Part shown: in pieces, positions 1 to 12,345 of the stretch | How the letters are laid out: each line of letters opens with the position of its first letter | How positions within the stretch are numbered: position 1 is the stretch's first letter | DNA from: Dromaius novaehollandiae | Taxonomy: Eukaryota > Chordata > Aves > Casuariiformes > Dromaiidae | Assembly (NCBI RefSeq): GCF_036370855.1 | Contig: NW_026991398.1 | Location: forward strand, 868,001-932,000 | Direction of reading: 5' to 3' | Length of the DNA: 64,000 nt | Made by a program: the position numbers and the translations under genes | Notes under the pieces: generated by a model | What the model was told of the DNA's origin: nothing | Database searches by the model: none | What the model saw: only the letters and a program-made list of their open reading frames with translations

Positions 1-859
1 TTTTGCAGTGACTTGGAAAGCCCCATCTCTGACAGTATTCAAGGGGGATGGAGTCTCCCTTCTGCAAGAGTCACCCTGGGACTGTGCAAAGACTAGGAAG
101 AGCAGGAAGGCTGGTTGTAGGGACATTCTCAAGCTTCAGCAGCTGCAGAGGTGGGAGCTGGTCACCTCACAAGCTTCTGAATGATCCCAAATGCAGGTCC
201 TGAGGCATTGCACCCCCTTATAGGCTCTGCACCAGAGCCTGGCAGCAGCCCTGCAGTGTGTGGGCATGTCCTGAGATGACCAGGGTCGAAAATGTGGGAG
301 ATGCAGGGTGCCAGGGCTGTAAAGCTCCCCAGGGGAGCTTGGGTGACAGCTGGGTATGTGCAGGGTGCCAGAGGCTTTAGTGACACCCAGGCAAGAAGCA
401 CTGCTTTGAGGGGACACTGAAAAACCCAAGGCCCAAAAGAGAACCAGGCAGGAGAAATGGCTTTCCCTAGGCTCAGTCAGAAGGAAAGTTGGGCAAAATG
501 CATGGGAAATGGGAAATCTTCCCCAGATTTGCTCCCTGGCCTGGCCCTCCAGGTGATGGGTGTTAAGGGCACATTGGCTCTTCTCTGGATTATTATCTTC
601 ATCTTAAGCACCACAGACGTGAAACCTTGCTGAGCCTTTTAAAAAGCAAAAAGCCTGCTTTGGTGCCTAAAGAAGGAAGGGTCTGTCCTGTCCCACATTG
701 TCCTACATACTACTTCTACAAGAATAGCGACCCACAGCAAAAACCAGTTTTGAGGCTCACCAAAGCAGCTCAGCCTCTGGCCACACTTTGTGCAGTTTGA
801 TCTCACATGATTTTGATCCTGGCTTTGAAAAAATGCCAAAACTTAAACCAGCCCAATGC
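1..859. other. spacer, no gene seen
   Basis: No reading frame here resembles a known protein, and I see no internal repeat structure. It precedes the first duplicated arm. It may be single-copy sequence or the edge of a larger duplication that continues outside the window. Confidence 0.4.
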
Positions 860-1640
860 AGAGATCTGTCAGTGCCAGGTGCAGAAGTGACCTCTCCAGT
901 GCCCCCTTTGAGATATTTCACAGCCTTTGACACCATCTGGAGACATTCCTGAAGGATTTATCAGCAAGTTCTGGAAAATAACTGGGGTGAGGGGAGGTGA
1001 CTGCTTTCCAGGATGTGAGGGCAAATCTGTCTGCTCTCTCCCTGGCTCTGCCATCTCCATGGCAGTGACCTCCTGAGCCCCCTGATGACATCAGCTGAGG
1101 TCACAGTGGGATGTGCTGCATCACAGGGAGGTCTCCCCAGTGCCACAGCAGTGCCCTCACATCCCTGCGAGGCCCAGGCGCTACTGGGCACTGCTCATGT
1201 GCTGCCTGCCACTGCCCTTTGGAGCCACTCCATGGCAAGGAGAGGGAATGGGAGCCACGCTGGGGCCCCCCACCAACAGGCAGAGGACCTGGGGCACATT
1301 GGAAAGGAGTTTTGGGTGACAAGATGGGAAAAGCGACCTTCATTCTCAGCTGGAGAGCTGAGCCAAGGGCAAGGGGGCAAGTGACATGGAGGACTGCTGG
1401 ACTGACACCATGAGCCCAGACCACAGCTCCTTGTTGCCAATGCTCCTGCGGCTCTTCACTGAGGGTAAGAGCTTTGGGAGCTCCTTCCTGAGGGGTCGCA
1501 CAGAGGCTTGACTGTGGATCCTGGGCTGTGGGGGTGTCTGGATAGGGCTGGGAGGGCTGCCACGAGAGCCCTGCCTGAGGGTCCTGACTGGCTCAGGGGA
1601 CAATGTGACAGCCAGGACTCGTGAGTCCTGGGGCTGAGCA
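860..1640 (+). repeat. inverted duplication arm A, outer part
   Basis: The stretch is the reverse complement of about 42900-43680. Clear anchors are the region around TGACATCAGCTGAGGTCACA (1085-1104), the CATCACAGGGAGGTC segment near 1120, and the stretch around CCAGGACTCGTGAGTCCTGG (1612-1631), which matches 42918-42938 in reverse. Overlapping open frames on both strands lack family motifs and are best read as stop-poor GC-rich sequence, not genes. Confidence 0.7.
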
Positions 1641-1734
1641 CCAAGAATACTGTGGGGGTGGGGGCAATCCAGGGCCAGGTTCCCCTGGGAGTGGATCTGT
1701 CTCTGGGAGCAAAGGGCCAGTGACAGGCATGTGG

Positions 1735-2847
1735 CTGTGGTGGTGACTGTGAGGTCATCTCCTTCTGAGTCCCTGATAGGCCAGCAGCAGGCCCCTGCCT
1801 GGGAAATTCCTTGGGAGGTCACTGCAGACAGAGCAGCTGGCAGGCCAGCAGCTGGCACATGGCCTGGAATTGACTCGGAGGTCCCTCCTGTCCCAGCAGC
1901 CTCTAGGGCTGCAGCGGGCCCCTGGCTGGGAAGCTCCTTGTGATACCAGCAGCATCGCCCAAGGAGCCAGCTCTGGTCCTGGTCTTGTGCTGAGTGTTTG
2001 CACGCAGCTTGTGAGCCCAGAGTGCCTTGGCCACCTCCTGGTGTCACCACAAGAGCTTCCCTCTGTGTATGGGTTGAGGAGCCAAGGCAGCAAGCAGAGC
2101 AGTGCCTGGGGAGTGTGCAAGTGGCGAGGGTCGAGCATCCGTCTCTTCTTGCTGGCACTTGGTTGTATCTAGCAGAAGGGCCAGCTCTGTGGGGCAGAGA
2201 CTGTGTTTACAGACTAGCTGGCACAGCCGAGGTCTGGTGTGAGGTCGATGCCTGGTGCAGGGCTGAGTTGATGTGACAGTGTCAGAAACCCTGTCCAGTG
2301 CAGCTGCTCCCTGGGCTGGTCTCTTTACCTAGGCCCTACAAATGGAAGTGGTGTCCTGCTGTCATTTAATAGGTGCTGCAGAACAAGTTGCTCACAGCTA
2401 AGACTTGATGGTAAAGGAAATGCAAGTGCAATTGTTCCCTTGTGGGATTTGTGCCAGGGTGACAGAGTGGAGATGTCCCATGACCTGGAGAGAGTCTTGC
2501 CAGGAGATGACAGCTGTTTGCAGAGGAGTGTCATGAAAGGAGTGATGACAGTGACATCAAGGGTCATGAGGGTGGACCCAGGTGAGCTTCTCCTCTGTGA
2601 AGGGCATCAGAGAAGCCTGCCTCAACCCCTGTGTTCTTCTGAAATACAGGCTGTCCCAGAGATGTGTCTCATGCCTGAAGAAGCAGTGGAGGTTCCCAGC
2701 TGCCCCTGTGACAGATCCTTTGGCAGAGCACCTTCCCATAGAGAAAAGGCTGTACCCAGCAGGCTCTTGGTTGGTGCAGGTTCTTGGGATGTCACCTCCG
2801 TGCATTCTCCTGATCAGCAAGAAACCTTTTAATAGTTTCAGTGTGGC
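1735..2847 (+). repeat. degenerate part of the ~63-bp tandem array
   Basis: At 1750-1960 three diverged units each start with GAGGTC and carry a CCAGCAGCAGGC-like core. Regularity is lost from about 1960 to 2847, where I see no gene. The same unit becomes regular from 2848. Confidence 0.55.
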
Positions 2848-3722
2848 CTTGGAGGTCCCTTCTGCCTGAGTACCTGATAGGTCAGCAGCAGGCCCATGGG
2901 GAGGGTGTGTGCTTGTGAGGTCCCTTTATCCTCAGGAGCAGCTGGGCAAGCTGCAGGCAGCTGCCTTGGGTGCTGCCTGTGAGGTGACTTGTGCCTCAGC
3001 ACCTCCTGGGCCAGGGGAGGCACCTAAGTGCTGTTGGTGCAGGTTGTGACGTGCTTCTGCCTCAGTCCTTGATAGGCCAGCAGCAGGCACATGGCTTTGA
3101 GGCTGAGTGTGAGGTCAGTGGTGCCTTGGTACGGGATAGGCCAGCAGCAGGCACAGGGCTGCCATTGGCACTTGTGAGGTCATTGGTGAGTCAGTACCTG
3201 ATAGGGCAGCTGCAGGCACATGGCTCCAGGGCTTAATGTGAGGCCCCTTTTCAATCCCTACCTGGTAGGCCAGCGCCAGGTACATTACTGCTGGTTGTCT
3301 TGGTGAGGACACTGAGAACCTGAGAGACCAGCAGCATGCACATGGCTTTGGTGATGCTGGTGAGGTCATTGTGTCTCAAGACGTGCCAGGCCAGGAGCAG
3401 GCACATTGCTGCTGTTTGTTCCTGTGGGGTACTTTCTGCCTCAGCACCTCATAGGCGAGCATCAGGCCCATGGCTTGGATGCAGATGGTGAGGTCCCTTG
3501 GCCTCAGTACCTCATGGGCCAGCACAGGCATATTGGTGCAGTTTGTACTTGTGAGGCCACTTCTGCCTCAGTCCTTGACAGGCCAGGAGTGGTCACATGG
3601 CTTTAATGCAGATTGTGAGGTCACTTGTGACTCAGGCCCTGCTAGCTCAGTGGCAGGCCCATGGCTGCTGTTTGTGCTTGTGAGGTCACTTCTGCCTCAG
3701 GCCCTCATAGGCCAGGCACTCC
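2848..3722 (+). repeat. ~63-bp tandem repeat array, about 14 units
   Basis: Units of roughly 57-67 bp repeat head to tail. Each opens with TGAGGTCACTT or a near variant, followed by a CTGCCTCAG block, then a GATAGGCCAGCAGCAGGC core, a CACATGGCT motif and a T/G-rich tail. Units start near 2850, 2915, 2979, 3046, 3109, 3174, 3238 and onwards to about 3683. Units differ by many substitutions, so the array is old. The same unit in reverse orientation occurs at 38736-39760 and 40790-41210. Confidence 0.85.
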
Positions 3723-4683
3723 GAGCTTTGAGAGAAATTGTTTGTCAAGTACAGGAGTTCATTAGAGATAAGTGGTTCTACACATAGAACAAACATTGGG
3801 CAACAGCAAGCAATCTACAACTGTAAGTATTAACAAACCTAAAAGTATATCAAAGCTCTACTGTTAAGCCATGGATGCACGGTATAGTGACCATTCCTGC
3901 TTTTTCCTTGTCTTTATGTGGGCCGCTCCTTCAGTAACAGTTTTCCCCAGATTGTTCTCACCACACTCCAGCTGTGCCAGGATGATTCATGTCCTCTCTG
4001 GCAGCTGGCCTCAGGGTCCTCCCCACTGATGGGTGGGTGGTCAGGTCCGCAGGCCAGCTGATGGTGAGTCCAAGTCCCCACAGAGGTGTGTGGCTCACTC
4101 TGTTATGCTTCCTGGGCTTGGTTCATCATCCAGTCAAACAATGCCAGACCACGGTTACACAACAGCTGTACAGCCCCAGTCAGTACCAACAGGCAGATCA
4201 AGAGACAACCCAGTGCTCAGTCGACAACAGTACGCGTATTCAACAGACAACCATACTCAGTCGATAACAGTACGCACATCAACAGGTCCTTCAGTGGAGA
4301 ATTCCACAGTACCTTGATGCCTGTGGTGTGAGTCTGTGGTGTCACTTCCCCTCTGCTGACTAGGTTTGTTCAGCGATCATGGGGTCGTTGGAGGGTGTGC
4401 CACTAGGCTACAGCAACCCCACAGTGTGGTGACTCTGGCCGTGGTGCCCCCAGGGTTCCTTAAGTCTTGGGGAGCCCCCCAGAGCAAACCCCTCTTCTGT
4501 GGGCTGCACCATCCTGAGTGCCGCACTTGCCTGTGTGGCACCTATCAAATGGCTGCAACGGCTCCAGCAGGAGATAGATGTCCAGAGGAATTCCCTGTCC
4601 CAAGGCTTTGGAGGAATGGAAGTGAAGGGATACAGACTTTGTGTGTTTTGGGGCCCTTGTGAGTCCCCTGGCTGCTGCCACAT
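3723..4683. other. spacer, no gene seen
   Basis: Between the tandem array and the next duplicated arm I see no recognisable gene. A short 40-bp tandem repeat lies at 4218-4286 and is listed separately. Short open frames at 3989-4331 and 4366-4687 have no recognisable domains. Confidence 0.4.
4218..4286. repeat. 40-bp period tandem repeat, under two copies
   Basis: A copy starting CAGTCGACAACAGTACGC at 4218 is followed exactly 40 bp later by CAGTCGATAACAGTACGC at 4258. CpG and CAACA content is unlike the neighbouring sequence. The array is too short to classify. Confidence 0.6.
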
Positions 4684-5155
4684 CTAGTCCTGGCCCCTGT
4701 ATGTCTCTGATGCAGAGGTGTGTGTTGGCTGGCAACCCTCTATGAGGCGAGGGGTGGGGGTGCAGTGTGTCACGGGGGTGGGGTGCCCTGTGGTGGGAAC
4801 GAGTGGTGGCCCCAGTGTCTTGGTGCTGCTCTGCGTGGGAGGAGGTGCCTGGAGAGAGCAGTGCTGTGCGTGGGGAGTGCTGCCAGGCTGGGGAGCTGGG
4901 GAGCCCTTGGAGGTGAGGAGGTGACTTGGCTCGCAGGGCCCAGGCTGCCCTGGTGGCCAGAGCCAGGGATGCTGGCAGCCTGCTGCCTTCTGTGCACTGA
5001 GGTTCAGGCCTTGAGTTTCCAAAGCTCCTGCCAGAATCTCCAGCCAGGTATCACCCATACACTGTGAAATACATATAAATATGCAGCTTAGAGTATTTGG
5101 AGTAGAAGAGGTCATCTTTCAGAAAGGGTTCCTTGTTGGAGATTCTTGAAGTTAA
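4684..5155 (-). repeat. inverted duplication arm B
   Basis: This is the reverse complement of about 39765-40210 with high identity over more than 300 bp, including the cluster GGCAGCACTCCCCACGCACA seen in reverse near 4870. Both copies have a long open frame on the strand reading away from the array (143 codons here, 222 in the partner). The frames agree because the DNA agrees, they end differently, and I recognise no protein family. Confidence 0.7.
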
Positions 5156-6529
5156 CACTTCTGAGATTTGTCCAACCACAGGTGTTTTTTTTTAGGCTAG
5201 CGGCAGGGCAGTTGCCTCCCTTTCCTATTAGGAAAGGCTAAGGGGGGGATACTGCCCGTATACCTAATTGGTGCAGGCACTCTTTTCTTCTAATGTGCCA
5301 GGACCCTAGAACTCTTTGCTTATAATGCAGTAGTATCCCCCAATTAGCCCTTACTTAACCATCCAATTAACCCCCCTCCAACCCAGTGAACTATAGACAG
5401 GATCCTCAGCTCTTCCTACTGAAAGCCTTGCTTCTTCAGGTCTCTCTGCTGCTCCCTGCACCCTGTGCACTGCCCTGGGCTCTAACATGGGAAATCCAGG
5501 GGCTGACATCCAGCAGGAGGCCTCAGAGAGAAGGTTAGATCACGTGGGACTTTTTTCACCCACACAGTTTACAAGGAAATGGTCTTGCCACAGTGGAGCA
5601 CTCAGAGGCACCCTTTCAAGTGGCAGTGCCACAGTCATTAGCTTTTAAAATGGGAAAAACAAGGGAAACTTCCAAAGACAAAGTATTTCTTCAGAAGATA
5701 ATTGGCCTTTCAAACCACTTTTCCCAGATGTGCAGTGACTACAGTGAGTTGTGATGCTCAAGCACTTGCCTGCAAGTCAGCAGGAAATACTTCAGAGGTC
5801 ATAGCTGAGAACCAGCTTGCAAAGCTGAAGTTGTTTTGTGCAGATAACTTGCAAGTCCCTCAGAATTATGTTTCTCACCTTCCCACATGCTCCTCTCTGC
5901 TCTAAGGGAGTCATTTCTGACCTGACAGATCAGGCGTCCAACTCAGCTGGGCACATTTTGCAATGTGTCACTGAGCTGGTTGAGGCCTGCAGGTTCCGAA
6001 CCTCCTGCCCAATCAGCTCAGGCACAGCCTGGGTCTTAGCTCACTCATGGACTCTTCTTTGCAAGTGAACCCCCTGTGAGATGAAATCCCAAGTGTGGCT
6101 CTGAGGCTAATTTGGACAAAGGTGCCCTCTTGGCAGTGAGGTGTGGATAAAAGCAAGTGAGGGTCAGTTCCTTTTAGAGTGGTCCAGAGCTCTTGCAGCA
6201 GGCCTTGCACAGTTCATCTAACCCACCCATCATCAAACTGTACATTGGAGCTTGCAAGATGGTTCCTTTTTGGTAGCACACTATAAAATACCCCTCTGGC
6301 TGGTAATAATACATCACACTCTACTTTGGGAATGTCGAGCTGCCAAAGGAAGCCTCCAGATAATGTCCATGGTGTCTCTGGGCCAAGAGGGCAGCACGCT
6401 GGGCTCGGAGGAGACCTAGGGGAGGAGCTGTGTGCTGCTTGGTGGCAGGTCCACTGCAGAGGGGCGAGTCCTGAGCAGGGTGGCCGTGAGCTGTGCCTGC
6501 CTGCCTGCCGGCCGCGGGCTGGTGGGCTG
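5156..6529. other. spacer, no gene seen
   Basis: Homology with the 39.8-kb arm stops near 5156. At 5190-5400 the base composition is AT-richer, with CCCCCAATTAGCCC-like runs, and has no partner that I can find in the window. No coding potential was recognised, and no repeat family could be assigned. Confidence 0.35.
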
Positions 6530-6760
6530 GCTGCAGCAGAGGTGCCCTCACAATCAGCACCCAGATGGGTCCCTGTCACCTGCATCATGCCCTCCCCTCC
6601 CCAGGGCTGTCATTGCTGCTGGGTGGACGCTCTGAGGTGCTGGATGACATCACAATGCCTGCTGGCCAGCACATCTGCTGAGGGCCAATCAGGCAGCTGC
6701 AGTGGAAGTGACCTCACAACCAACACTGCAGCCATGTCCCCTTTGCCTGCCTCTCCCCAT
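6530..6760 (-). repeat. remnant units of the ~63-bp tandem repeat
   Basis: Reverse-orientation motifs of the array unit are present: GTGACCTCACAACCAACA near 6709, CCAATCAGGCAGCTGC near 6685, and a CTGCTGGCCAGCACATCTG core at 6659. Two to three degraded units can be made out. Confidence 0.5.
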
Positions 6761-7369
6761 CCTCCTGCCCGTATATCATCTCTGATGGATGAGAGGTGGT
6801 GTGATTCTCTTCTTGTCCTCATGAAACTGGGCTCCTGGGGAAGGCAGGCTGGGATGGCGAGGAGGTGCAGGTGTGCTCTGTGCAAAGGGGTGGCTGGAGT
6901 GCACAGGGCTTTGCCTTGGAGCAGGTGATGAGCCAGTCGAGACCTTGTAGTAAGGACAAGAGGACACAGCAGTCTGGGTGACATTCTGGTAGGTGTTTCC
7001 GCTCCTTCAGGATCTGCTTGGCAGGATCCCCCAGGAGACTTCCCTGGAGGGCAGAGAGGCCGTGAGGCCTCTGTAAAGACAAACTAGGTAGAGGAAGAGA
7101 GGAGAAGCAGAGGAAGGGAGAGGAGACATGTTAATTTGAATACAGTAGTTTCTCAGAACAAAATTTCTCCATTCAGAGTGTTGCCAGGAAGTGTATCATG
7201 AAGAATAACATATACATATATATACAAATGTAAACTCACATAGAGTAATTTCTGTAGTACATGTATATGGTGTTACCAATCAAAAATAAAGACAATATTT
7301 ATTAGAATTGATAAAGAATGTTTGAATTTCTGAAAACAAAGATTTGTTTCAGTTCTTGCATAGAGCTGT
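6761..7369. other. spacer, no gene seen
   Basis: No recognisable gene is present. An AT-rich tract with ATATACATATATATAC lies near 7210. The sequence leads into duplicated block W. Confidence 0.35.
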
Positions 7370-8050
7370 TGTTTGAATACATTTAAGGCTATGACGAGAA
7401 CTTTACATTTAGACCCTTATAGACAGATACAGAGGCCACTGCTGCCTGAGATGCCCTGTGTAGCTGTGTTCCCACGTGGTGCTGGGAAATGTGACCTAGG
7501 AACTATGGGAACCTTTCTGGAGCATTGGCTGGTCACCAGAAGCATCTCCAGATCTCTCAGTAGGACAAATAACTTCTTTCCATTGACTAGAAAGGGAAGT
7601 CCAGACAACCGGGTTAGCCAGAGGCATCTGCCCTGAAGGGGTCTGGCACTGGGTGAGATAATTCCCATCCCTGCTGTCACCTGAAATGGTGTCACACTTC
7701 ATGACCATGCAGGGAATGAAAAGGGAGTGTGGCTAGATGTTTACGGATTCCTTTAAGATATCACTCTAACACAGGTACATTGAGATTGGTGCAAATTAGG
7801 CAATCGATAAATAGAGCATTTTATTGAAGCTGATCAGCCTGCCTTCCTCTATCAGCTGTGAGAGTGGGACATCTCATGGTGTGACTTGCTGTGTGCAAAG
7901 AGCGAGGAGCAGCAAGAAGGATCCTGGGCAGGGAGTGGTTTGAAGGACACTGGACTCATGCAAGATATAACAACAGTATTTTTAATAGTGTAGGTCTTAT
8001 TATAAAAGAAATCTTTTGAAACTATCAATACAAATGAAGCAAGAAAGAAA
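7370..8050. repeat. duplicated block W, copy 1
   Basis: This block matches 44220-44940 in the same orientation (GCTGCCTGAGATGCCCTG at 7440 and 44265; TGTTCCCACGTGGTGCTGG in both). Its right part matches 63590-63860 in reverse (GCGAGGAG...GGATCCTGGGCAGGGAGTG at 7902-7938). No protein family is recognisable. It marks the outer edge of the OR1 unit. Confidence 0.7.
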
Positions 8051-10564
8051 CTGGATAAATTATATCAAGCAAAAATATGTTTTGATACACTTATCAGCTT
8101 TTGAAACTTCTTTATGTTCTTGCTTTCTTTTTCTTATTATCTTTGTGTTCTTATTTTCTTCTTTTTCTTATTCTCTTTTTTTCTTTGGTTCTTTTTTGAT
8201 AGGCTGGTCTTTTGGGGAGAATCTTTTTTTTTTTTTTTGAAAGGGAAAGTGATGTTTCAGAGCTGGGCTGGGATGCAGTCACAGGGTCATGGACATGTGG
8301 TGCCACTGCAGGTGCCCTGGTCCCCTCTGCCCAGCCTCCCTCTGCAGCTCCCAGGGGCTCCGGTCTCCCACATGTCAGCTGCAAGAGCTTCCAGTCCCAG
8401 GCAGGTGCCTCAGAGACACCGGGGCCTCTCCAAGTGCCACTGGGTGCTTGTGGTTGGACACCTGAGCTCTGCCTGGAAGGGTGAGAACTGTTTTCAACAT
8501 TTCAAAAATATGAGGACACTTTCATCAGCTCAAATGATTGACTAATTTTAATGTCAGTGTTTTCCTGTGATGAAATAGTGGAAATTCTCAGGAAAGGTCT
8601 TAATCTGGGGAGAAGAAATACTGATCTGCCCTTGACCTTGTGTTTCCACTGCTCTGTCTATTAGGTTGTGGATAAAATATCAGTGATCTCTGACATATTT
8701 CCACATGTCCTGATTATATTTGTCATTTCTAAAAGCATCTTCACATCAGACTCTCTGGACATATGCGCGTTCCATAATTTCCCAGTTTTCCTCCTCCCCT
8801 TGCTCTTTATCCTTTCAGATACCCCTCAGCTCTCCAGTTGCTGCTCTGAGCTTCTGGGAGTCTGAAGCTTGCCTCATCTTTCAGCAGCCTCATCGTCTCT
8901 TTAGCCAGCTCCTTTGTTCTGTTTCTTGTCTATCCTTTCCTATCTATCTGTCGAAAACATTTCAAGGAAGGTTATGTCTTGTGGGCAGTGGACCTCACTA
9001 GAGGCAGCTTGGACTTAACATACACTTGTGGACAGTCTCTTTTATTAAATTGTTTCAATTTTTTTTGATTGCAATTAAAAGAAATCCTTCTGTGCCTGTT
9101 TGCAGCTAGTTCTCTAAGGAAAGCAGGTGGGAATTGGTGCACATGAGCTGTAACCTTCAGCTACAGACCTGAGAGGAAAAAGGTTAGATTTTAACCAGAG
9201 TGCTCTAAGTCCCCAGTGGCTGATGAGGGAACTGGCAGGGCTGGGGAGCTGGGGAGGAAGGTTGTCCATACATGTGTCCTATCAAACACACTGCTTGTCC
9301 TATATGTCGAGACTTCATTAGGAGACCCAGTGGGTCAGTGTGAATTGCAGAATGTGGGTATCGCTTGTTCTGAAAACTGAAGAATAAAGAAAGCTTCAGA
9401 AGCAGACATCTTTTGTTTTCAGGTGCTCATTGAAATCTGCCTAATTTCAATACTCTCCTGAAAGCTTCCCAATTAGCCACACAAGACTTGAAGAACTGAG
9501 GAAAATTATGGAATCAGGCATGGCTCCTTAGGGGTTTTTGCATTTTAATGACCCCTCGGGTGTATCTGGTGCTGAGCCCATGAACTGCAGATGCTGAGAA
9601 GAGACTGAAGAAACCGCTCAAGAAGTTGAAGTCGGAAGCAAATTCCAAGTTTCTTGGAGTGTCAACAGGTCCTACTGAGGACCATTATCAAGAAAGTCTC
9701 CCCAAGGGCTGATTAGAGCAGAAAGTTGGAGGCCCTGATTGCAGGTAGGCAAAGGCAATGTACAGGTGGTGCTGATGCCAAGTCAGACTTGATGTGTGTT
9801 ATCAGGCAGAGCAGCCAGGCACTGACAGCCAGCCCCTGGGTAGGGTGATCCTTTCCATCCTGCATTTCTCAGGGCTCTTCCTGGGGACAGTGCATGGGTG
9901 GGGGTACAATGTCCCGTGGGAGCAGGACAATGATACAGCTCCTGCTGGGCTCCCAAAGGACAAGGAGGCAGCCAGGCCACAGTGCTTTAAGGAATGGCAT
10001 TTTCTCATGGGCCTCGGTGGCAGAGACACCAGCTATAGCCAAGAGGACAAAGACCTGGCTGTGTTGGGAGGTTTCAGCCTTGGTAGTACCCCAGGCCATC
10101 TCCACCACAGGCTGTCCTATGCTTTCCCACACCTGTGCCTGTTTCCCTGCAGCCTGTACACACCCAACCTGCTTCCCCACCTTGCTCTCACCCTGGGATC
10201 TCCTGACCTCTCCTGATGTCTTCCTGTCCTCACTTGCTTTTCCTTGAAACACAAAGCCAGGGGCTGACCACAGACTCCCTCTGGCTGTCCTGTTGCACCA
10301 CAGCACTTCCCTACAAGTGACATTCTTTTTACTCGAAGTCCCGTCTGAACCTATCAAGCTGCAGTTTGTGACTGTTTCCCTTTCTCTTGCTGTTTCCCAC
10401 TACCAAGAAAAGCTCCATCATCTCTGAAACCACCCTTCAAGCAGTCACAGGCTCCTACTCTACTGCCCTTTGCCTCCACTTCAGCAAACTAAAGAAGCCC
10501 AGGTCCCTCAACCTCTCCTCATGGATGTGATTATTCCCACCTAGGCGCAGGACTTCATGCACTC
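8051..10564. repeat. duplicated block X, copy 1
   Basis: This is the reverse complement of about 36540-38735 and 61150-63585. It begins with a pyrimidine-rich tract (8110-8240) that is much longer than in the copy near 63500. Open frames of up to about 140 codons exist but do not match known families. Near 8668 a frame that is 150-152 codons long in the two other copies is interrupted, as expected for neutral DNA. Confidence 0.75.
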
Positions 10565-12345
10565 TCCTGCATGAACGTCTCTTCTTTCAACTTATGCCCA
10601 TTTTGTTTTTGTCTCTTGTCCTCCCACTGTGCACCTTGGTGAAGAGCCTGGCTCCATCTTCTAGCCTCGTAGTCATTGGAAGACTGCTATGAAATCTCTC
10701 CAGAGCCATCTCTTCTGCAAGTTGAACCAGCCCCATTTCCTCACAGAGCAAGTGCTCCAGCTCCCTGACTATTGTGAGGCCCTCGGCTGAACTCGCTCCC
10801 AGTTACCAACCTCTTTCTTTTCCTGGGAACCCAGCACTGGATGCAGTGTTCTGTTTGTGGGCAAATGAATACCAACTAGAAGGTGATCATCATTTCCCTT
10901 GACCTCCTGGCTATGCTCCTGGTCAGACAGCCCACGATGCTTCTGGCCTTCTTTGCTGCCAGGCAACACTGCTGTCTCCTGTTTTGCCTCTGTCCACCAG
11001 GATCCTCAGGTCCTTTTCCACAGAGCTGCTCCCCAGGCACTCAGGCCCCAGCCTGTAACACTGTGGGGTGTTGGTTTCTCCCAGGTGCAAGACCTGACAT
11101 TATTCCTTGCTGAATTTCAGGAGGTTCCTGACAGCCCATTCCTCCTGCCTGTCTAGCTCCCTCTGAGTGGCAGCCCTCAAGCATATGACTGCCCCTCCTC
11201 CCCCTCCAGTTTGAGATCATCCACACGTATGATGAGTGTTACCTCCTGCATGTAGCTAGTACAGATGATAAACAGGACAAGTTCCTGGGGAGATCAGTGG
11301 TGCTGCACTGCTCCCTGTCCTCCAAGAAGAGTGCTACCCATTCATCACTGCCCTCTGACCATCCAAGCAGAGTCTCCCTCATGTGCTCAGAAATGTGACC
11401 GAGGAGGATTCATTCCATGGCTCACTCCTCACCAAAGTGAGGCTGAACTGCCTGCACCTCCCCAGGTTGCCCTTGTGGCCTTTTTGGAAGATGGATGCTA
11501 CATTTGCCTTTCTGCAGTCATTGGGACTTTGCCCCATCTCCACAACCTTGCAAAGATGGTAGCGAGTGGCCTTGCAGTGACAGCAGCCAGCTCTCACAGC
11601 ATCCTCACATGCAGCCCATCCAACCCCACTGACTGGTGTAGTTTGAGTTCTCACAAGGAATCCCTCACTAACCTCATCCACCTCTGGAGTCCTGACTCAA
11701 GGCAGAACAGCCTGGGAGACTTTGCTGGTGGAAAGAGAAGCTAACAAGGGCTTGAGTTCCTCAGACCTCTCTGCATCTGCTGCTACAAGAATCCCTGTCC
11801 CATCTAGCAGTGAGGCCACATTTTCCTTTTTATTCTTTGATTCTTACTGGAGCAGTAGCAGCTCATCTTCATGCCCTTGATGTCCCCCTGAAAGTGTCAA
11901 TGGTAGAGGAGCTTTTTCTTCCCTAACACCAAGCCTATGATGCTGGACAATATTTCTAAATTCCTCCTTGGCCTCTCCCTTCTTCCTCCTGCTGTATGCT
12001 GCCCTATTACCCTGGAGTTAAGGTGTGAGGTCCCTGTTTAGTCAAGTTGGTCCCCGAGGTGTCTGCTCGTTTTAGTGAGTATTGGGATGGCCCATCCTTG
12101 TGCTTGGCAGGTCTGTCCTTAAAGACCTGTTGACTCTCTGGAGCTCCTGGGCCCTTCAGAGCTGCCTCCCATGGCATCCCCCAGAAATCCCCTGAAGAGG
12201 CCAGGAAGTCTGCTCCTCTGAAGTCCAGGGTCTGTACTCTGCTACTGTCCTTCCTCACTCCCTCCAGGATTTGGGACTCCACATTTTCATGGTCACCGTA
12301 GCAAAAGCTGACACTATCCCATCCCTGATCAGTTCCTCCTTATTT
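10565..12345 (-). mobile_element. CR1 LINE fragment, broken (copy a)
   Basis: Read on the minus strand, this is part of the second ORF of a CR1 non-LTR retrotransposon. Recognisable pieces in order are the endonuclease-RT linker (RVQTLDFRGADF near 12240), an RT lead-in (DCRKANVASIFQKGHKGNL near 11500), the palm-thumb region (conserved LHLG-type block near 11080) and the thumb/C-terminal region (near 10700). Reading frames change several times and the 3' end is missing: near 10570 it runs into block X sequence. The linker and RT segments match copy c (58600-60775) closely, so this is part of the duplicated OR unit and not an independent insertion. Confidence 0.85.

Noticed and set aside
2848-3722. 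CRISPR-like array
   Set aside because: The window is vertebrate, units are diverged throughout and there is no alternation of identical repeats and unique spacers.
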